Assembly: GCF_001544915.2 (NCBI RefSeq)
Contig: NZ_FCOE02000056.1
Coordinates: 1-40,589, forward strand
Direction: 5' to 3'
Origin: Caballeronia pedi
Lineage (GTDB): Bacteria > Pseudomonadota > Gammaproteobacteria > Burkholderiales > Burkholderiaceae
Length of the DNA stretch: 40,589 bases
Position numbers and translations under genes: made by a program. Below the pieces are notes generated by a model. It had not been told where the DNA came from. It saw nothing but the letters and a program-made list of their open reading frames with translations, and did no database searches. Positions 25,036 through 33,168 of this stretch are shown piece after piece. Position 1 is the first letter of the stretch. Every line of letters begins with the position of its first letter.

Positions 25036-26223
25036 TCACGAAATGACCTTGCTGGCTCTCAGACTGTCGATATCCGCGCGCGAGAAGCCGATCTCGTGAA
25101 GGACGGCCTCGGTATGTTCGCCGTGGACGGGAGGGGGCGAACCCGCCCGTCGGGGCTCGCCGCCGAGCGTGAATGGCTGGCCAACGGACTGGATCGGACC
25201 GCCATGAGGATGCACGTAGTCGACGATGGCGTCGCTGGATTGCGTGTGCGGGTGCTGCAGCATTTGCGACAGCGTGTTGATCGGCGCGCACGGCACACCG
25301 ACTTCCGTCAACTTGTCGTTCCAGTAAGCCACCGGATTCTTCGCGAGTGCCGTCTGCACCACACCGAGCGTTTGCCCGCGGTTCAGCACGCGGTCGCTGT
25401 TGGTGCGAAACCTTGGATCGTCCGCGATGGATTGCAATCCGGCGACAGCACATAGCTTGCGCCACTGACTGTCGTTGGCGACGCCCAGCATGAGAGGTCC
25501 ATCGGCGGCTTCGAATGCCTGGTAAGGGCACAGCGATTCGTGACTCGAACCGCATTTCGGAGGCTGAGTGCCGCGTTCCCAGTAACTTTGCAGGTTATAG
25601 CGAAGCAGCCCGAGCGCCGTTTCGAACAGCGACACCATCACGGTCGTTCCGGTTCCGGTCTTGTCGCGTTCGAGCAGCGCGGCCAGAATGCCCGTCAGCG
25701 CGTGAGTGCCGGTCATCTGGTCGATCGGAGAAATAGGGCTGCGGACGTAGCCGCTGCCTTCATCGCCGGTCAGGGACATCATGCCGCTGAAGGCCTGAAG
25801 AATCACGTCGTAACCGGGCGAGCGGGCAAGCGGACCTTCGCGGCCGAAGCCGGAAATGCTGCAGTGGATCAACCGTTTGTTGAGCGGTTGCAGCGTGGCC
25901 GCATCGATGCCGAGCCGCTCGGCGACGCCAGTGCCGAAACTCTCGATGGCAACATCAGCCTGCGCGGCCAACTGGTGCGCCACGGCGCGGCCTTCCGCCG
26001 TCTTCAGGTCCAGGGCAATGCTTCGCTTGTTGCGGTTCACGCTGAGGAACACCGCGCCCAGCCCTTCGCTTCGAAACGGTGGCCAGCCCCGGGTTTCGTC
26101 GCCGAGTCCCAACGGCTCGACCTTGATCACCTCGGCGCCCAGATCGCCGAGCGCCTGCGTGCACAAAGGGCCGGCCAGGACTTTGGAGAAATCGAGGACC
26201 TTGATACCGTCAAGAGGTTTCAT
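25036..26223 (-). CDS. CaiB/BaiF family CoA-transferase (second copy)
   Basis: This 395-aa class III CoA-transferase has the standard opening LDGIKVLDFSKVLAGPLCTQ, LGDLGAEVIKVEPLGLGDETR, NRNKRSIALDLK and the catalytic Asp in SPGYDVILQAFSG (about residue 148). The C-terminal PLNTLSQ-like segment here is APINTLSQML. Its start overlaps the MaoC stop by 4 bp (ATGA), so the two are translationally coupled. The CitE-like lyase follows after 39 bp. By position it should supply the CoA ester that the MaoC hydratase, dehydrogenase and lyase then process. Itaconate, mesaconate or methylsuccinate CoA-transferase are candidate activities, not proven. Confidence 0.92.
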   Translation of the reverse strand: MKPLDGIKVLDFSKVLAGPLCTQALGDLGAEVIKVEPLGLGDETRGWPPFRSEGLGAVFLSVNRNKRSIALDLKTAEGRAVAHQLAAQADVAIESFGTGVAERLGIDAATLQPLNKRLIHCSISGFGREGPLARSPGYDVILQAFSGMMSLTGDEGSGYVRSPISPIDQMTGTHALTGILAALLERDKTGTGTTVMVSLFETALGLLRYNLQSYWERGTQPPKCGSSHESLCPYQAFEAADGPLMLGVANDSQWRKLCAVAGLQSIADDPRFRTNSDRVLNRGQTLGVVQTALAKNPVAYWNDKLTEVGVPCAPINTLSQMLQHPHTQSSDAIVDYVHPHGGPIQSVGQPFTLGGEPRRAGSPPPVHGEHTEAVLHEIGFSRADIDSLRASKVIS

Positions 26224-26684
26224 CGCGTGACCTTTTCCTTTTTCTTCATCAACGCAGCACGCGTGCAGGTCGCCACCAGTTCGTTGCGTTGGTTGAAGGC
26301 CTCATGAACGAAGGTCACGATGCCCGTTGCGGGACGCGATTTGCTCTCGCGCATGTCCAAGACTGTCGAACGGGCGTGCACCGTATCGCCATGGAAGAGT
26401 GGTTGCGGAAAGCGGACTTCGTTCCAGCCAAGATTCGCCACAGTGGTGCCCAGTGTCGTGTCCTGCACGGAAAGCCCGACCATGAGACCGAGCGTGAATG
26501 CGCTGTTGACGATCCGTTGACCAAACTCGGTCTCGGCCCGGCAATACTCCTCGTCCAGATGAAGGGCTGCGGGGTTATGGGTGAGCGCCGAGAAGAGGAC
26601 GTTGTCCATCTCGGTCACAGTGCGGCGGACGGCGTGGTCGAACACTTGTCCGATGGCGAACTCTTCGTAGTACAGGCCGGGCAT
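26220..26684 (-). CDS. MaoC-like enoyl-CoA hydratase
   Basis: This is a single hot-dog-fold hydratase of 154 aa, adding water to an enoyl-CoA. It begins YYEEFAIGQVF and has TVTEMDNVLFSALTHNPAALHLDEEY, the helix that normally holds the catalytic Asp and His; here the usual Asp position appears to be His (THNPAALH). The FGQRIVNSAFTLGLMVGL segment lines the pocket. This layout resembles the short MaoC proteins encoded next to CitE-like lyases (RipB and Rv2499c type). It lies 21 bp after the acyl-CoA dehydrogenase gene and overlaps the CoA-transferase gene. A likely substrate is an unsaturated dicarboxylyl-CoA such as itaconyl- or mesaconyl-CoA; this is inferred from neighbours. Confidence 0.88.
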   Translation of the reverse strand: MPGLYYEEFAIGQVFDHAVRRTVTEMDNVLFSALTHNPAALHLDEEYCRAETEFGQRIVNSAFTLGLMVGLSVQDTTLGTTVANLGWNEVRFPQPLFHGDTVHARSTVLDMRESKSRPATGIVTFVHEAFNQRNELVATCTRAALMKKKEKVTR

Positions 26685-26705
26685 GCTCTTTCTCGCAACG
26701 AATGG

Positions 26706-27875
26706 TCAATAGGATTTGGGAAGATCAAGGACCTTCTCGCCGATGAAGCAGAGGATCATCTGGTCGGTGATCGGACCGATCCTGGTCACGAGCACCTCGC
26801 GCAATAATCGTTCGACGTGGTATTCCTTCGCGTATCCCATGCCACCGTGAGTCAGGACCGCCGTCTGACACGCCTGGTAACCGACCCGCGAGCCGAGCAG
26901 CTTCGCGCCATTGGCCTCGGCGCCACATGGGCGGCCGGCATCGTAGAGATCCGCCGCTCGCTCCGCCATCAGAAGGGCGGATTCGAGGTTCAGCCACGCT
27001 TCCGCCAAGGGGTGCTGGATGCCCTGGTTCTGCCCGATCGGCCGGCCGAAAACCACCCGCTCCCTCGCGTAGCGCGCGGCACGCTGCAGCGCGTCCTGTC
27101 CGATCCCGATTGCCTCGACCGCAATGAGAATGCGTTCGGGATTGAGTCCGTCGAGCAGATAGTGGAAGCCGCGCCCTTCTTCGCCAATGCGATCCGACTC
27201 GGGAATGAACAGGTCGTCGATGAAAACGGCGTTGGAATCGACCGCGGCGCGTCCGTGTTTCGGGATTCGCTGCACCTCGATTTTCGTGCGGTCGAGATCC
27301 GTGTAGAACAGCGTCATGCCGTCGGTCGCCTTGCCTTTGCCCTTCTCGTGCTTCGGTGCGGTGCGGGCCAGAAGGAGGATCTTGTGCGCCACCTGGGCGG
27401 TGGAAATCCACATCTTGCGTCCCGAGACGATGTAGCCACCGTCGACCTTCCTTGCGAAGGTCTTGATGCTGGTGGTATCGAGGCCGGCATCCGGTTCGGT
27501 GACGCCGAAGCAGACCTGGTCCTGCCCCGCCACGAGGCGCGGTATCCAGCGATCCTTTTGCTCCGCAGTGCCGTGAACCAGCATCGGATGAGGACCGAAC
27601 ATGTTCATGTGGATCGAGGAAGTCGCCGCCATCCCGCCGCCGTGCAATGCAACGGTGTGCATGACGAGGGCAGCCTCCTTGATGCCGAGTCCGGCGCCGC
27701 CGTATTCCTCGGGCATCGTGACGCCCAGCCATCCGGCATCGGCCATTGCACGATGAAATTCTCGCGGGAACCGCTCGTCCCTTTCGCACGTCGCCCAGTA
27801 TTCGTCATCGAACTTCCGACAGACGGCAGACACGCCGTCGACGATCGCCGACTGCTCACCGATGAGATTGAACAT
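26706..27875 (-). CDS. Acyl-CoA dehydrogenase
   Basis: This FAD enzyme introduces a double bond into an acyl-CoA and passes electrons to Etf. The 389-aa protein has MPEEYGGAGLG, the flavin-contact FGVTEPDAGLDT, GRKMWIS, FGRPIGQNQGIQ and GGMGYAKEYHVERLLRE. The C-terminal glutamate of the common EGT motif is missing (RIGPITDQM). A glutamate in the helix DGLNPERILI (Glu247) matches the base position of isovaleryl-CoA dehydrogenase. ATG 27875 is chosen because AGAGGA lies 5 nt upstream; a TTG at 27902 would add nine residues. It is first in a six-gene operon ending with etfBA. A branched acyl-CoA substrate is plausible. Confidence 0.93.
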   Translation of the reverse strand: MFNLIGEQSAIVDGVSAVCRKFDDEYWATCERDERFPREFHRAMADAGWLGVTMPEEYGGAGLGIKEAALVMHTVALHGGGMAATSSIHMNMFGPHPMLVHGTAEQKDRWIPRLVAGQDQVCFGVTEPDAGLDTTSIKTFARKVDGGYIVSGRKMWISTAQVAHKILLLARTAPKHEKGKGKATDGMTLFYTDLDRTKIEVQRIPKHGRAAVDSNAVFIDDLFIPESDRIGEEGRGFHYLLDGLNPERILIAVEAIGIGQDALQRAARYARERVVFGRPIGQNQGIQHPLAEAWLNLESALLMAERAADLYDAGRPCGAEANGAKLLGSRVGYQACQTAVLTHGGMGYAKEYHVERLLREVLVTRIGPITDQMILCFIGEKVLDLPKSY

Positions 27876-27933
27876 TTGTTCCTCTGCTGAGTTGAAGGTC
27901 AAGGCTGCAGCAAGACCATCGCAGCCATTTGTT

Positions 27934-27947
27934 TCAATGGTTAACCA
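27934..27947. promoter_or_regulatory. Operator TCAATGGTTAACCA upstream of the acyl-CoA dehydrogenase operon
   Basis: It contains the perfect palindrome TGGTTAACCA (27938-27947) and lies about 60 bp upstream of the acyl-CoA dehydrogenase start. It sits 87 bp from the matching site in the divergent promoter at 28021. Confidence 0.7.
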
Positions 27948-28020
27948 AAACGATATCGGGCGTCAAGGTGCGTATTGATCGATATTTGTAGGGGATTTCA
28001 CTGAACAGGAAGATATATAT

Positions 28021-28055
28021 TCAATGGTTGACAATTAAACGGGTTGCGCTATTCT
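28021..28055 (+). promoter_or_regulatory. Sigma-70 promoter with overlapping TCAATGGTTGACA operator
   Basis: The -35 TTGACA (28028-28033), a 16-bp spacer and -10 TATTCT (28050-28055) have the same spacing as the promoter at 19154, and the spacers share ACGG and TTGCG blocks. The 13-mer TCAATGGTTGACA at 28021-28033 is identical. It drives the plus operon starting at 28091. Confidence 0.75.
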
Positions 28056-28090
28056 TGTCGGCAACTGTCGCAACAAAGGAGGGTGCGCGA

Positions 28091-29095
28091 ATGAGAAATC
28101 GTCAATGGGTACTGGCCTCGCATGCTCAGGGGACGCTGAACGAGTCGCTCTGGAGTCTTGCCGAAGCCGACGTCTTGCGACCCGCCAGCGGGCAGATTCT
28201 TGTGAAGACGTTGTGGCTTTCGGTGGACCCCTATATGCGTGGCCGGTTGAATGCCGGCGCCGGCATGCAGCTCGGCAGCCTGATGCAGGGAGGCGGTGTC
28301 GGCGAAGTCGTGGAATCGAATCATCCCGGCTGGAAGATCGGCGATATTGCCGAGGGTCCGGACGTCGGATGGCAGGACTACGCGGTCCTTACCCCCGATC
28401 TCCCCGGCGCGTCGAAGGTGAACAAGGTCGACACCCGTTCTGCGCCGCCTCAGGCGGCACTTTCATGGCTTGGAATGCCCGGCTTGACTGCCTACTTCGC
28501 CATGCTCGACGTCGGTCGTCCGAGACCCGGTGACACGGTCGTCGTGTCGGCCGCGGCGGGCGCGGTCGGACAGATCGCCGGTCAGCTCGCACGGCTGGCC
28601 GGCTGCCGTGTAGTCGGTATCGCCGGTTCGGACCGGAAGCTGGACTGGTGCAAGACGATTGGTTTCGACGAGACGATCAACTACAAGGCGATGCCCGATC
28701 TCGCGGCAGAAGTCGGCCGGTGCTGCCCGGGCGGCGTGAACGTGTTCTTCGATGGCACAGGCGGTCCGATTCACGACGCGGTCATGAAGAATCTGGCCAC
28801 AGGGGCGCGGGTTGCGATTGTGGGTCGCGTTGCCGTCGCGAACAATCCAGCAGGCGAGGACGTCGGATTGCGTGCGAGCTCGAGGTTGATTGCGACGCGC
28901 GCCGTGGTGCAGGGGTTCGTCGTCTACGACTGGTGGAACCGTCGGGATGAAGCATTGCAGCGGCTGGCGGCCTGGCACGCGTCGGGCGAACTCAAGTTCC
29001 GTGAAGACGTCATGAACGGACTCGAAAACGTGCCGCGCGCCTTCATGCGGATGATGGGAGGTGAGAATTTCGGCAAGCAACTCGTCCAGTTGTGA
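28091..29095 (+). CDS. NADPH-dependent double-bond reductase (CurA/PTGR-like MDR protein)
   Basis: This zinc-free medium-chain reductase subgroup reduces activated C=C bonds of enones and related compounds with NADPH. The 334-aa protein has LSVDPYMRGRL, the QGGGVGEVVES segment, LGMPGLTAYFAMLDVG, the nucleotide motif SAAAGAVGQIAGQLA and GIAGSDRKLDW, with the DGTGGPIHDAVM block further on. No zinc-binding cysteines are seen. ATG 28091 follows AAGGAGG with 7-nt spacing. It is first in a six-gene operon, so it may act on the starting compound. Reduction of an unsaturated lactone or ketone would be consistent, but the substrate is unknown. Confidence 0.9.
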   Translation: MRNRQWVLASHAQGTLNESLWSLAEADVLRPASGQILVKTLWLSVDPYMRGRLNAGAGMQLGSLMQGGGVGEVVESNHPGWKIGDIAEGPDVGWQDYAVLTPDLPGASKVNKVDTRSAPPQAALSWLGMPGLTAYFAMLDVGRPRPGDTVVVSAAAGAVGQIAGQLARLAGCRVVGIAGSDRKLDWCKTIGFDETINYKAMPDLAAEVGRCCPGGVNVFFDGTGGPIHDAVMKNLATGARVAIVGRVAVANNPAGEDVGLRASSRLIATRAVVQGFVVYDWWNRRDEALQRLAAWHASGELKFREDVMNGLENVPRAFMRMMGGENFGKQLVQL

Positions 29096-29146
29096 CTTTC
29101 GCGTGAGATCGTTTTCTCATCGGTAAGGTAGTATTTCGGATTCCAT

Positions 29147-30013
29147 ATGAGCTTGAAATTTCAGGTTGGTGATCTGACCGTGCACCGGATCGTGGAACTC
29201 GATGCGCCGTTCCTGCCCGCACTCGAAATGCTGCCCGGGCTGACACCTGAACGACTCGACGAGAACCGAAGCTGGCTTCAGCCTCATTCGCTGGATGCAA
29301 ACGACACGTTCATTCTGTGCTACCAGTCGTACGTGATTCAGACGCCCCATCACACGATTCTCGTGGACAGTTGCCTGGGTAACGACAAGCCCCGTCCGCG
29401 GCCGGAGTGGGACATGAAATCCGATGATCGCTATCTGCGCGCGTTGTCGGACGCCGGTTTTTCGGTCGATGACATCGACTTCGTCATGTGCACGCATCTG
29501 CATGGCGACCATGTCGGCTGGAATACGAGGCTCGCCGGAGGCGCATGGATCCCCACTTTTCCCAACGCACGCTACGTATTTGGCGAGACGGAGCATGCGA
29601 CGGCCGCGGCGGCGCATCACGTCGCGCAAAACGCGGCGTACGCGGACAGCGTGCTTCCAGTCATCCTGGCGGGACGTGCGGAAATCGTGAAAGACGATCA
29701 TCAGATTGGCGATCATTTGCGGATCCTGCCGACTCCCGGGCACACCGAAGGACACCTGTCGTTTTGCTTCGGCAGACAGGCGGACGACGTCGTCCTGACG
29801 GGTGATCTGATCCACGTGCCGCTTCAGACCCGCTATCCCGAGCTTTCGTTTGCGAGAGACAAGGACCCGGTTCAGGCGGCAGTCACGCGACGTGCGTTCC
29901 TCGAACGCTATTGCGATACACCCACGCTGTGTTGCACCGCCCATTTTCCGTCGCCGTCCGTTGGACGCGTCACGCGCTGGGGTGATGGATACCGGCTGCA
30001 AGACATCGATTAA
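29147..30013 (+). CDS. Metallo-beta-lactamase-fold hydrolase (lactonase-like)
   Basis: This is a two-metal hydrolase of 288 aa. The metal motif THLHGDHVGW lies at residues 116-125 (His117, His119, Asp121, His122). Further ligands are His199 in PTPGHTEGHL, Asp220 in TGDLIHVP and His266 in TAHFPSP. No signal peptide is seen, so it acts in the cytoplasm. The overall pattern resembles quorum-quenching lactonases and other ester or lactone hydrolases of this fold. In the operon context it is likelier to open a lactone or ester in the catabolic pathway than to degrade autoinducers. The ribosome binding site is weak. The next gene is 22 bp away. Confidence 0.9.
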   Translation: MSLKFQVGDLTVHRIVELDAPFLPALEMLPGLTPERLDENRSWLQPHSLDANDTFILCYQSYVIQTPHHTILVDSCLGNDKPRPRPEWDMKSDDRYLRALSDAGFSVDDIDFVMCTHLHGDHVGWNTRLAGGAWIPTFPNARYVFGETEHATAAAAHHVAQNAAYADSVLPVILAGRAEIVKDDHQIGDHLRILPTPGHTEGHLSFCFGRQADDVVLTGDLIHVPLQTRYPELSFARDKDPVQAAVTRRAFLERYCDTPTLCCTAHFPSPSVGRVTRWGDGYRLQDID

Positions 30014-30035
30014 CAAAGTTCAAACGGAGGAAAAC

Positions 30036-31088
30036 ATGCGAGCGTACGCGGTCCAGTGTTTTTGTGAACCGGTCGTGCCAGTCGAGCGAGTCGATCACCG
30101 GCCTGCGGGCACGGAGGTCGTCGTCGAGGTCATGCGATGCGGCGTGTGCCACACCGATCTTCACCTGCAGGACGGCTACTACGACCTGGGCGGCGGAAAG
30201 CGGCTGAACCTGGTCGATCGCGGTATCAATCCACCTGTGATTCTCGGCCACGAGGTGCTGGGACGGCTCGTATCGAAGGGGCCCGACGCTCCGCTGGACG
30301 ATGGCGCGATCGGCAAGGCTTTCCTGATCTACCCGTGGCTCGGTTGCGGTACTTGCGACATGTGTCTGCGCGGCGACGAAAACCTGTGCGGCAAGCCGCA
30401 ATCGATCGGGGTGTTCCGTCCCGGAGGTTATGCCGAGCAGTGCGTGGTACCGCACCCGAAGTACCTGATCGACGTGTCGGGCATCGAGCCCACGCTCGCG
30501 GCCACTTATGCATGCTCGGGGCTCACGGCGTACAGCGCGCTGCGCAAGGTCGATATCGACAAGGAGCGCGATCTGCTGCTCCTGATGGGCCTTGGCGGCG
30601 TCGGCCTGAGCGGTCTGCAGATTGCCATGGGACTCGGCTTCCGACGCATCGCGGTTGCCGATATCGATCCCGCAAAACGCGAACTGGCGCTCGGCCACGG
30701 GGCGACCCTGGTGTTCGACCCGCGCGATGCCGATGCCTCGGCGCAGCTGGCGGCCGCTGGCGGTGTCGCGGCTGCGGTCGACTTCGTGGGTAACAAGGCG
30801 ACGGCGGATTTCGCCGTGGCGTCGTTGAGAAAAGGCGGCATGTGCATTGTCGTCGGTCTGTTCGGTGGAGATATCACGATCTCGTTGCCGCCCCTCGTTC
30901 AGCGTGCGATCACGCTTCGAGGCTCATTCGTCGGCAGCCTCGACGAACTGAAGGAACTCATCGCGCTGGTCAAGTCGGGCAACATCCAGCCCCTGCCTGT
31001 CGAAGAGGTGCCATTCGACGCAGTGAACGACGCCCTTGCGCGCTTGCGGGCCGGCCACGTCAAAGGCCGCCTCGTGCTTGCAAGATAA
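30036..31088 (+). CDS. Zinc-dependent alcohol dehydrogenase
   Basis: The 350-aa MDR enzyme should oxidise an alcohol to an aldehyde with NAD. The catalytic-zinc ligands are in CGVCHTDLH, GHEVLG and TYACSGLTAY; all four structural-zinc cysteines are present in GCGTCDMCLRGDENLC; the nucleotide motif is GLGGVGLSGL. Between the first and second zinc ligands there is an insert (YYDLGGGKRLNLVDRGIN) that is longer than in simple Adh proteins. ATG 30036 follows GGAGG at good spacing. It lies between the hydrolase and the CMD gene. It may use the hydroxy acid or alcohol released by the hydrolase, with the semialdehyde dehydrogenase at 31682 completing the oxidation. Confidence 0.92.
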   Translation: MRAYAVQCFCEPVVPVERVDHRPAGTEVVVEVMRCGVCHTDLHLQDGYYDLGGGKRLNLVDRGINPPVILGHEVLGRLVSKGPDAPLDDGAIGKAFLIYPWLGCGTCDMCLRGDENLCGKPQSIGVFRPGGYAEQCVVPHPKYLIDVSGIEPTLAATYACSGLTAYSALRKVDIDKERDLLLLMGLGGVGLSGLQIAMGLGFRRIAVADIDPAKRELALGHGATLVFDPRDADASAQLAAAGGVAAAVDFVGNKATADFAVASLRKGGMCIVVGLFGGDITISLPPLVQRAITLRGSFVGSLDELKELIALVKSGNIQPLPVEEVPFDAVNDALARLRAGHVKGRLVLAR

Positions 31089-31106
31089 ACCGCAAAGGAG
31101 ATTGTG

Positions 31107-31637
31107 ATGACTGGATCCATTCGCGTGCCGCTGATCGAACCGGGTACCCGTCCCGAACTCGCGGAAGTCGAGGCGGCCATCCGCGCCGAGCGCGGGGGCG
31201 AGATCGCCGTGCTGTATCAAGCCCTGCTCAATAGCGCTCCCATCGCCTCGGGATGGGAGCGAATGCTGACGGCGGTGCGCAATCGCACTCAGATTCCGGC
31301 AGACCTGCGTGAGCTGATCATCCTGCGCGTGGCCGTGCTCAACCGCGCGTCGTTCGAGTTCGAAGCCCATGAACCCCATGCAAGAAAGGCGGGTTTGTCG
31401 TCGAACCAGATCGCCGCAGTGAAGACCTGGCCCGCCGAAGCCAATGGCTTCTCGGACGACGAATCGCTGGTGCTCGAACTCACGGACTGCATGACGCGTG
31501 ACGTGGAAGTGCCGGACGCCGTGATGCAGCGCGTGTGCGCAAGGTTCGAACCGCACGGTGTCGTCGAAATCGTGGCCACGGTGGCCGCCTATAACATGGT
31601 GTCGCGATTTCTCGTGGCGCTGAACATCATCCACTAA
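31107..31637 (+). CDS. Carboxymuconolactone decarboxylase-family protein
   Basis: The 176-aa helical protein has the CMD/AhpD fold pattern: LLNSAPIASGWERML, RTQIPADLRELIILRVAVLN and the helix RASFEFEAHEPHARKAGLS. The CxxC redox pair of AhpD peroxidases is absent in this helix, so a peroxidase role is unlikely. Many proteins of this branch sit in degradative operons with no defined activity. ATG 31107 is chosen because AAGGAG is 6 nt upstream; GTG 31104 would add one residue. It lies 18 bp after the alcohol dehydrogenase and 44 bp before the aldehyde dehydrogenase. The true reaction is unknown. Confidence 0.85.
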   Translation: MTGSIRVPLIEPGTRPELAEVEAAIRAERGGEIAVLYQALLNSAPIASGWERMLTAVRNRTQIPADLRELIILRVAVLNRASFEFEAHEPHARKAGLSSNQIAAVKTWPAEANGFSDDESLVLELTDCMTRDVEVPDAVMQRVCARFEPHGVVEIVATVAAYNMVSRFLVALNIIH

Positions 31638-31681
31638 GCGCTGCGATATCGATTGCAGGCAATATCACGGAGTCGCGTCGA

Positions 31682-33121
31682 ATGGGCTATCCCGATACTC
31701 AACTCTTCATCAACGGCGAGTGGCAGCACGCTGCCGATGGCCGTTCCCTGCCGGTCCGAAACCCGGCCGACGGTCGCGAGATTGGTCGCGTCGCGCATGC
31801 CGGTCTCGCGGACCTGGATCGCGCACTCGAGTCGTCGCAGCGGGGTTTTGTCGCATGGCGCGAATTCACGCCGGCGCAACGCAGCAAGGTCATGCGCAAG
31901 GCTGCTGAACTCATGCGCGCACAGGCGGATTCGATCGCTACGCTGCTCACGCTCGAGCAGGGCAAACCGCTCAGTGAAGCGAAGGGTGAGACCCTGGCTG
32001 CCGCCGAGATCATCGAGTGGTTCGCCGAGGAAGGATTCCGGGTGTACGGCCGCATCGTTCCGCATCGGAGCAGTCTGTCGACGCGACAGATGGTGATCAA
32101 GGACCCGGTCGGCCCGGTTGCCGCCTTCACACCATGGAACTTCCCGATCAATCAGGTCGTGCGCAAGGTGGCCGCCGCGCTTGCCGCGGGATGCTCGATC
32201 ATCGTGAAAGCGCCGGAAGAAACTCCCGCGAGCCCGGCGGCGCTGGTGAAGGCATTCCAGGAGGCTGGATTGCCCGAAGGCGTGCTGAATCTCGTGTACG
32301 GCGATCCTGCGGAGATCTCCGGTTATCTGATTGCGCATCCGGTCATCCGGAAGGTGACGTTCACCGGCTCGACACCGGTCGGCAAGCAGCTTGCCAGTCT
32401 GGCCGGCACGCACATGAAGCGCGTGTCCATGGAACTGGGTGGTCATGCGCCGGTCATCGTGTGCGAAGACGCCGACATCGACCTCGCGGTCAAGTGCGCG
32501 GGAGCGGCCAAATTCAGAAATGCCGGTCAGGTCTGCATCTCGCCTACACGGTTCCTGGTTCATGAAAGTATCAGACAGGACTTCGCTCACGCCGTTGCAG
32601 ACTTCGCACGAGGTCTCAAGACCGGCGATGGACTGGCGGAAGGAACGCAGATGGGACCGCTTGCCAACTCGCGTCGACTGAGCGCCATGAGCGAACTGCA
32701 TCACGACGCCGTGAACAAGGGCGCGAAGGTGCTTGCGGGGGGGCATCGCATCGGTGATGTCGGGAACTTCTGGGCCCCGACGGTGCTGGACGATGTGGCG
32801 CTCGACGCCAGGATTTTCAATGACGAGCCGTTTGGTCCCATGGCGGCCATTCGCGGTTTCGAACGACTGGAGGAGGCGATCGGCGAGGCGAACCGCCTGC
32901 CCTACGGTCTTGCCGGATATGCCTTCACAAGGTCGCTCGTCAACGCTGACATACTGAGTCGCCGTGTGGAGGTAGGCATGCTCTGGATGAACATGCCGGC
33001 CATGCCATCCGCCGAATTGCCGTTCGGGGGCGTCAGGGATTCGGGCTACGGATCGGAAGGGGGGCCAGAGGCTCTCGATTGCTACCTGAATGTCCGTGCT
33101 GTCGCGATCGCGCACGCTTGA
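31682..33121 (+). CDS. NAD-dependent aldehyde dehydrogenase, succinate-semialdehyde type
   Basis: The 479-aa enzyme oxidises an aldehyde to an acid, most likely a semialdehyde to a dicarboxylate. Motifs: FTPWNFPINQVVRKVAAALA, KAPEETPASPA, FTGSTPVGKQLA, catalytic-base Glu in MELGGHAPV, catalytic Cys in NAGQVCISPTRF, and ELPFGGVRDSGYGSEGG near the C-terminus. It resembles the divergent aldehyde dehydrogenase at 17470 in length and motifs, suggesting paralogs with related substrates. GGAG lies 9 nt before ATG 31682. If the operon makes a dicarboxylic acid, its product would feed the CoA-transferase of the opposite operon. Confidence 0.93.
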   Translation: MGYPDTQLFINGEWQHAADGRSLPVRNPADGREIGRVAHAGLADLDRALESSQRGFVAWREFTPAQRSKVMRKAAELMRAQADSIATLLTLEQGKPLSEAKGETLAAAEIIEWFAEEGFRVYGRIVPHRSSLSTRQMVIKDPVGPVAAFTPWNFPINQVVRKVAAALAAGCSIIVKAPEETPASPAALVKAFQEAGLPEGVLNLVYGDPAEISGYLIAHPVIRKVTFTGSTPVGKQLASLAGTHMKRVSMELGGHAPVIVCEDADIDLAVKCAGAAKFRNAGQVCISPTRFLVHESIRQDFAHAVADFARGLKTGDGLAEGTQMGPLANSRRLSAMSELHHDAVNKGAKVLAGGHRIGDVGNFWAPTVLDDVALDARIFNDEPFGPMAAIRGFERLEEAIGEANRLPYGLAGYAFTRSLVNADILSRRVEVGMLWMNMPAMPSAELPFGGVRDSGYGSEGGPEALDCYLNVRAVAIAHA

Positions 33122-33168
33122 GGAGCACCGCTCGCGCGGCGACTTCAGCAACTCTCAGGTGAGTGGAA

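Noticed and set aside
29147..30013. Assignment of the metallo-beta-lactamase-fold protein as a quorum-quenching AHL lactonase
   Set aside because: The fold and metal motif fit, but operon position favours a catabolic hydrolase and no luxI/luxR genes are nearby.
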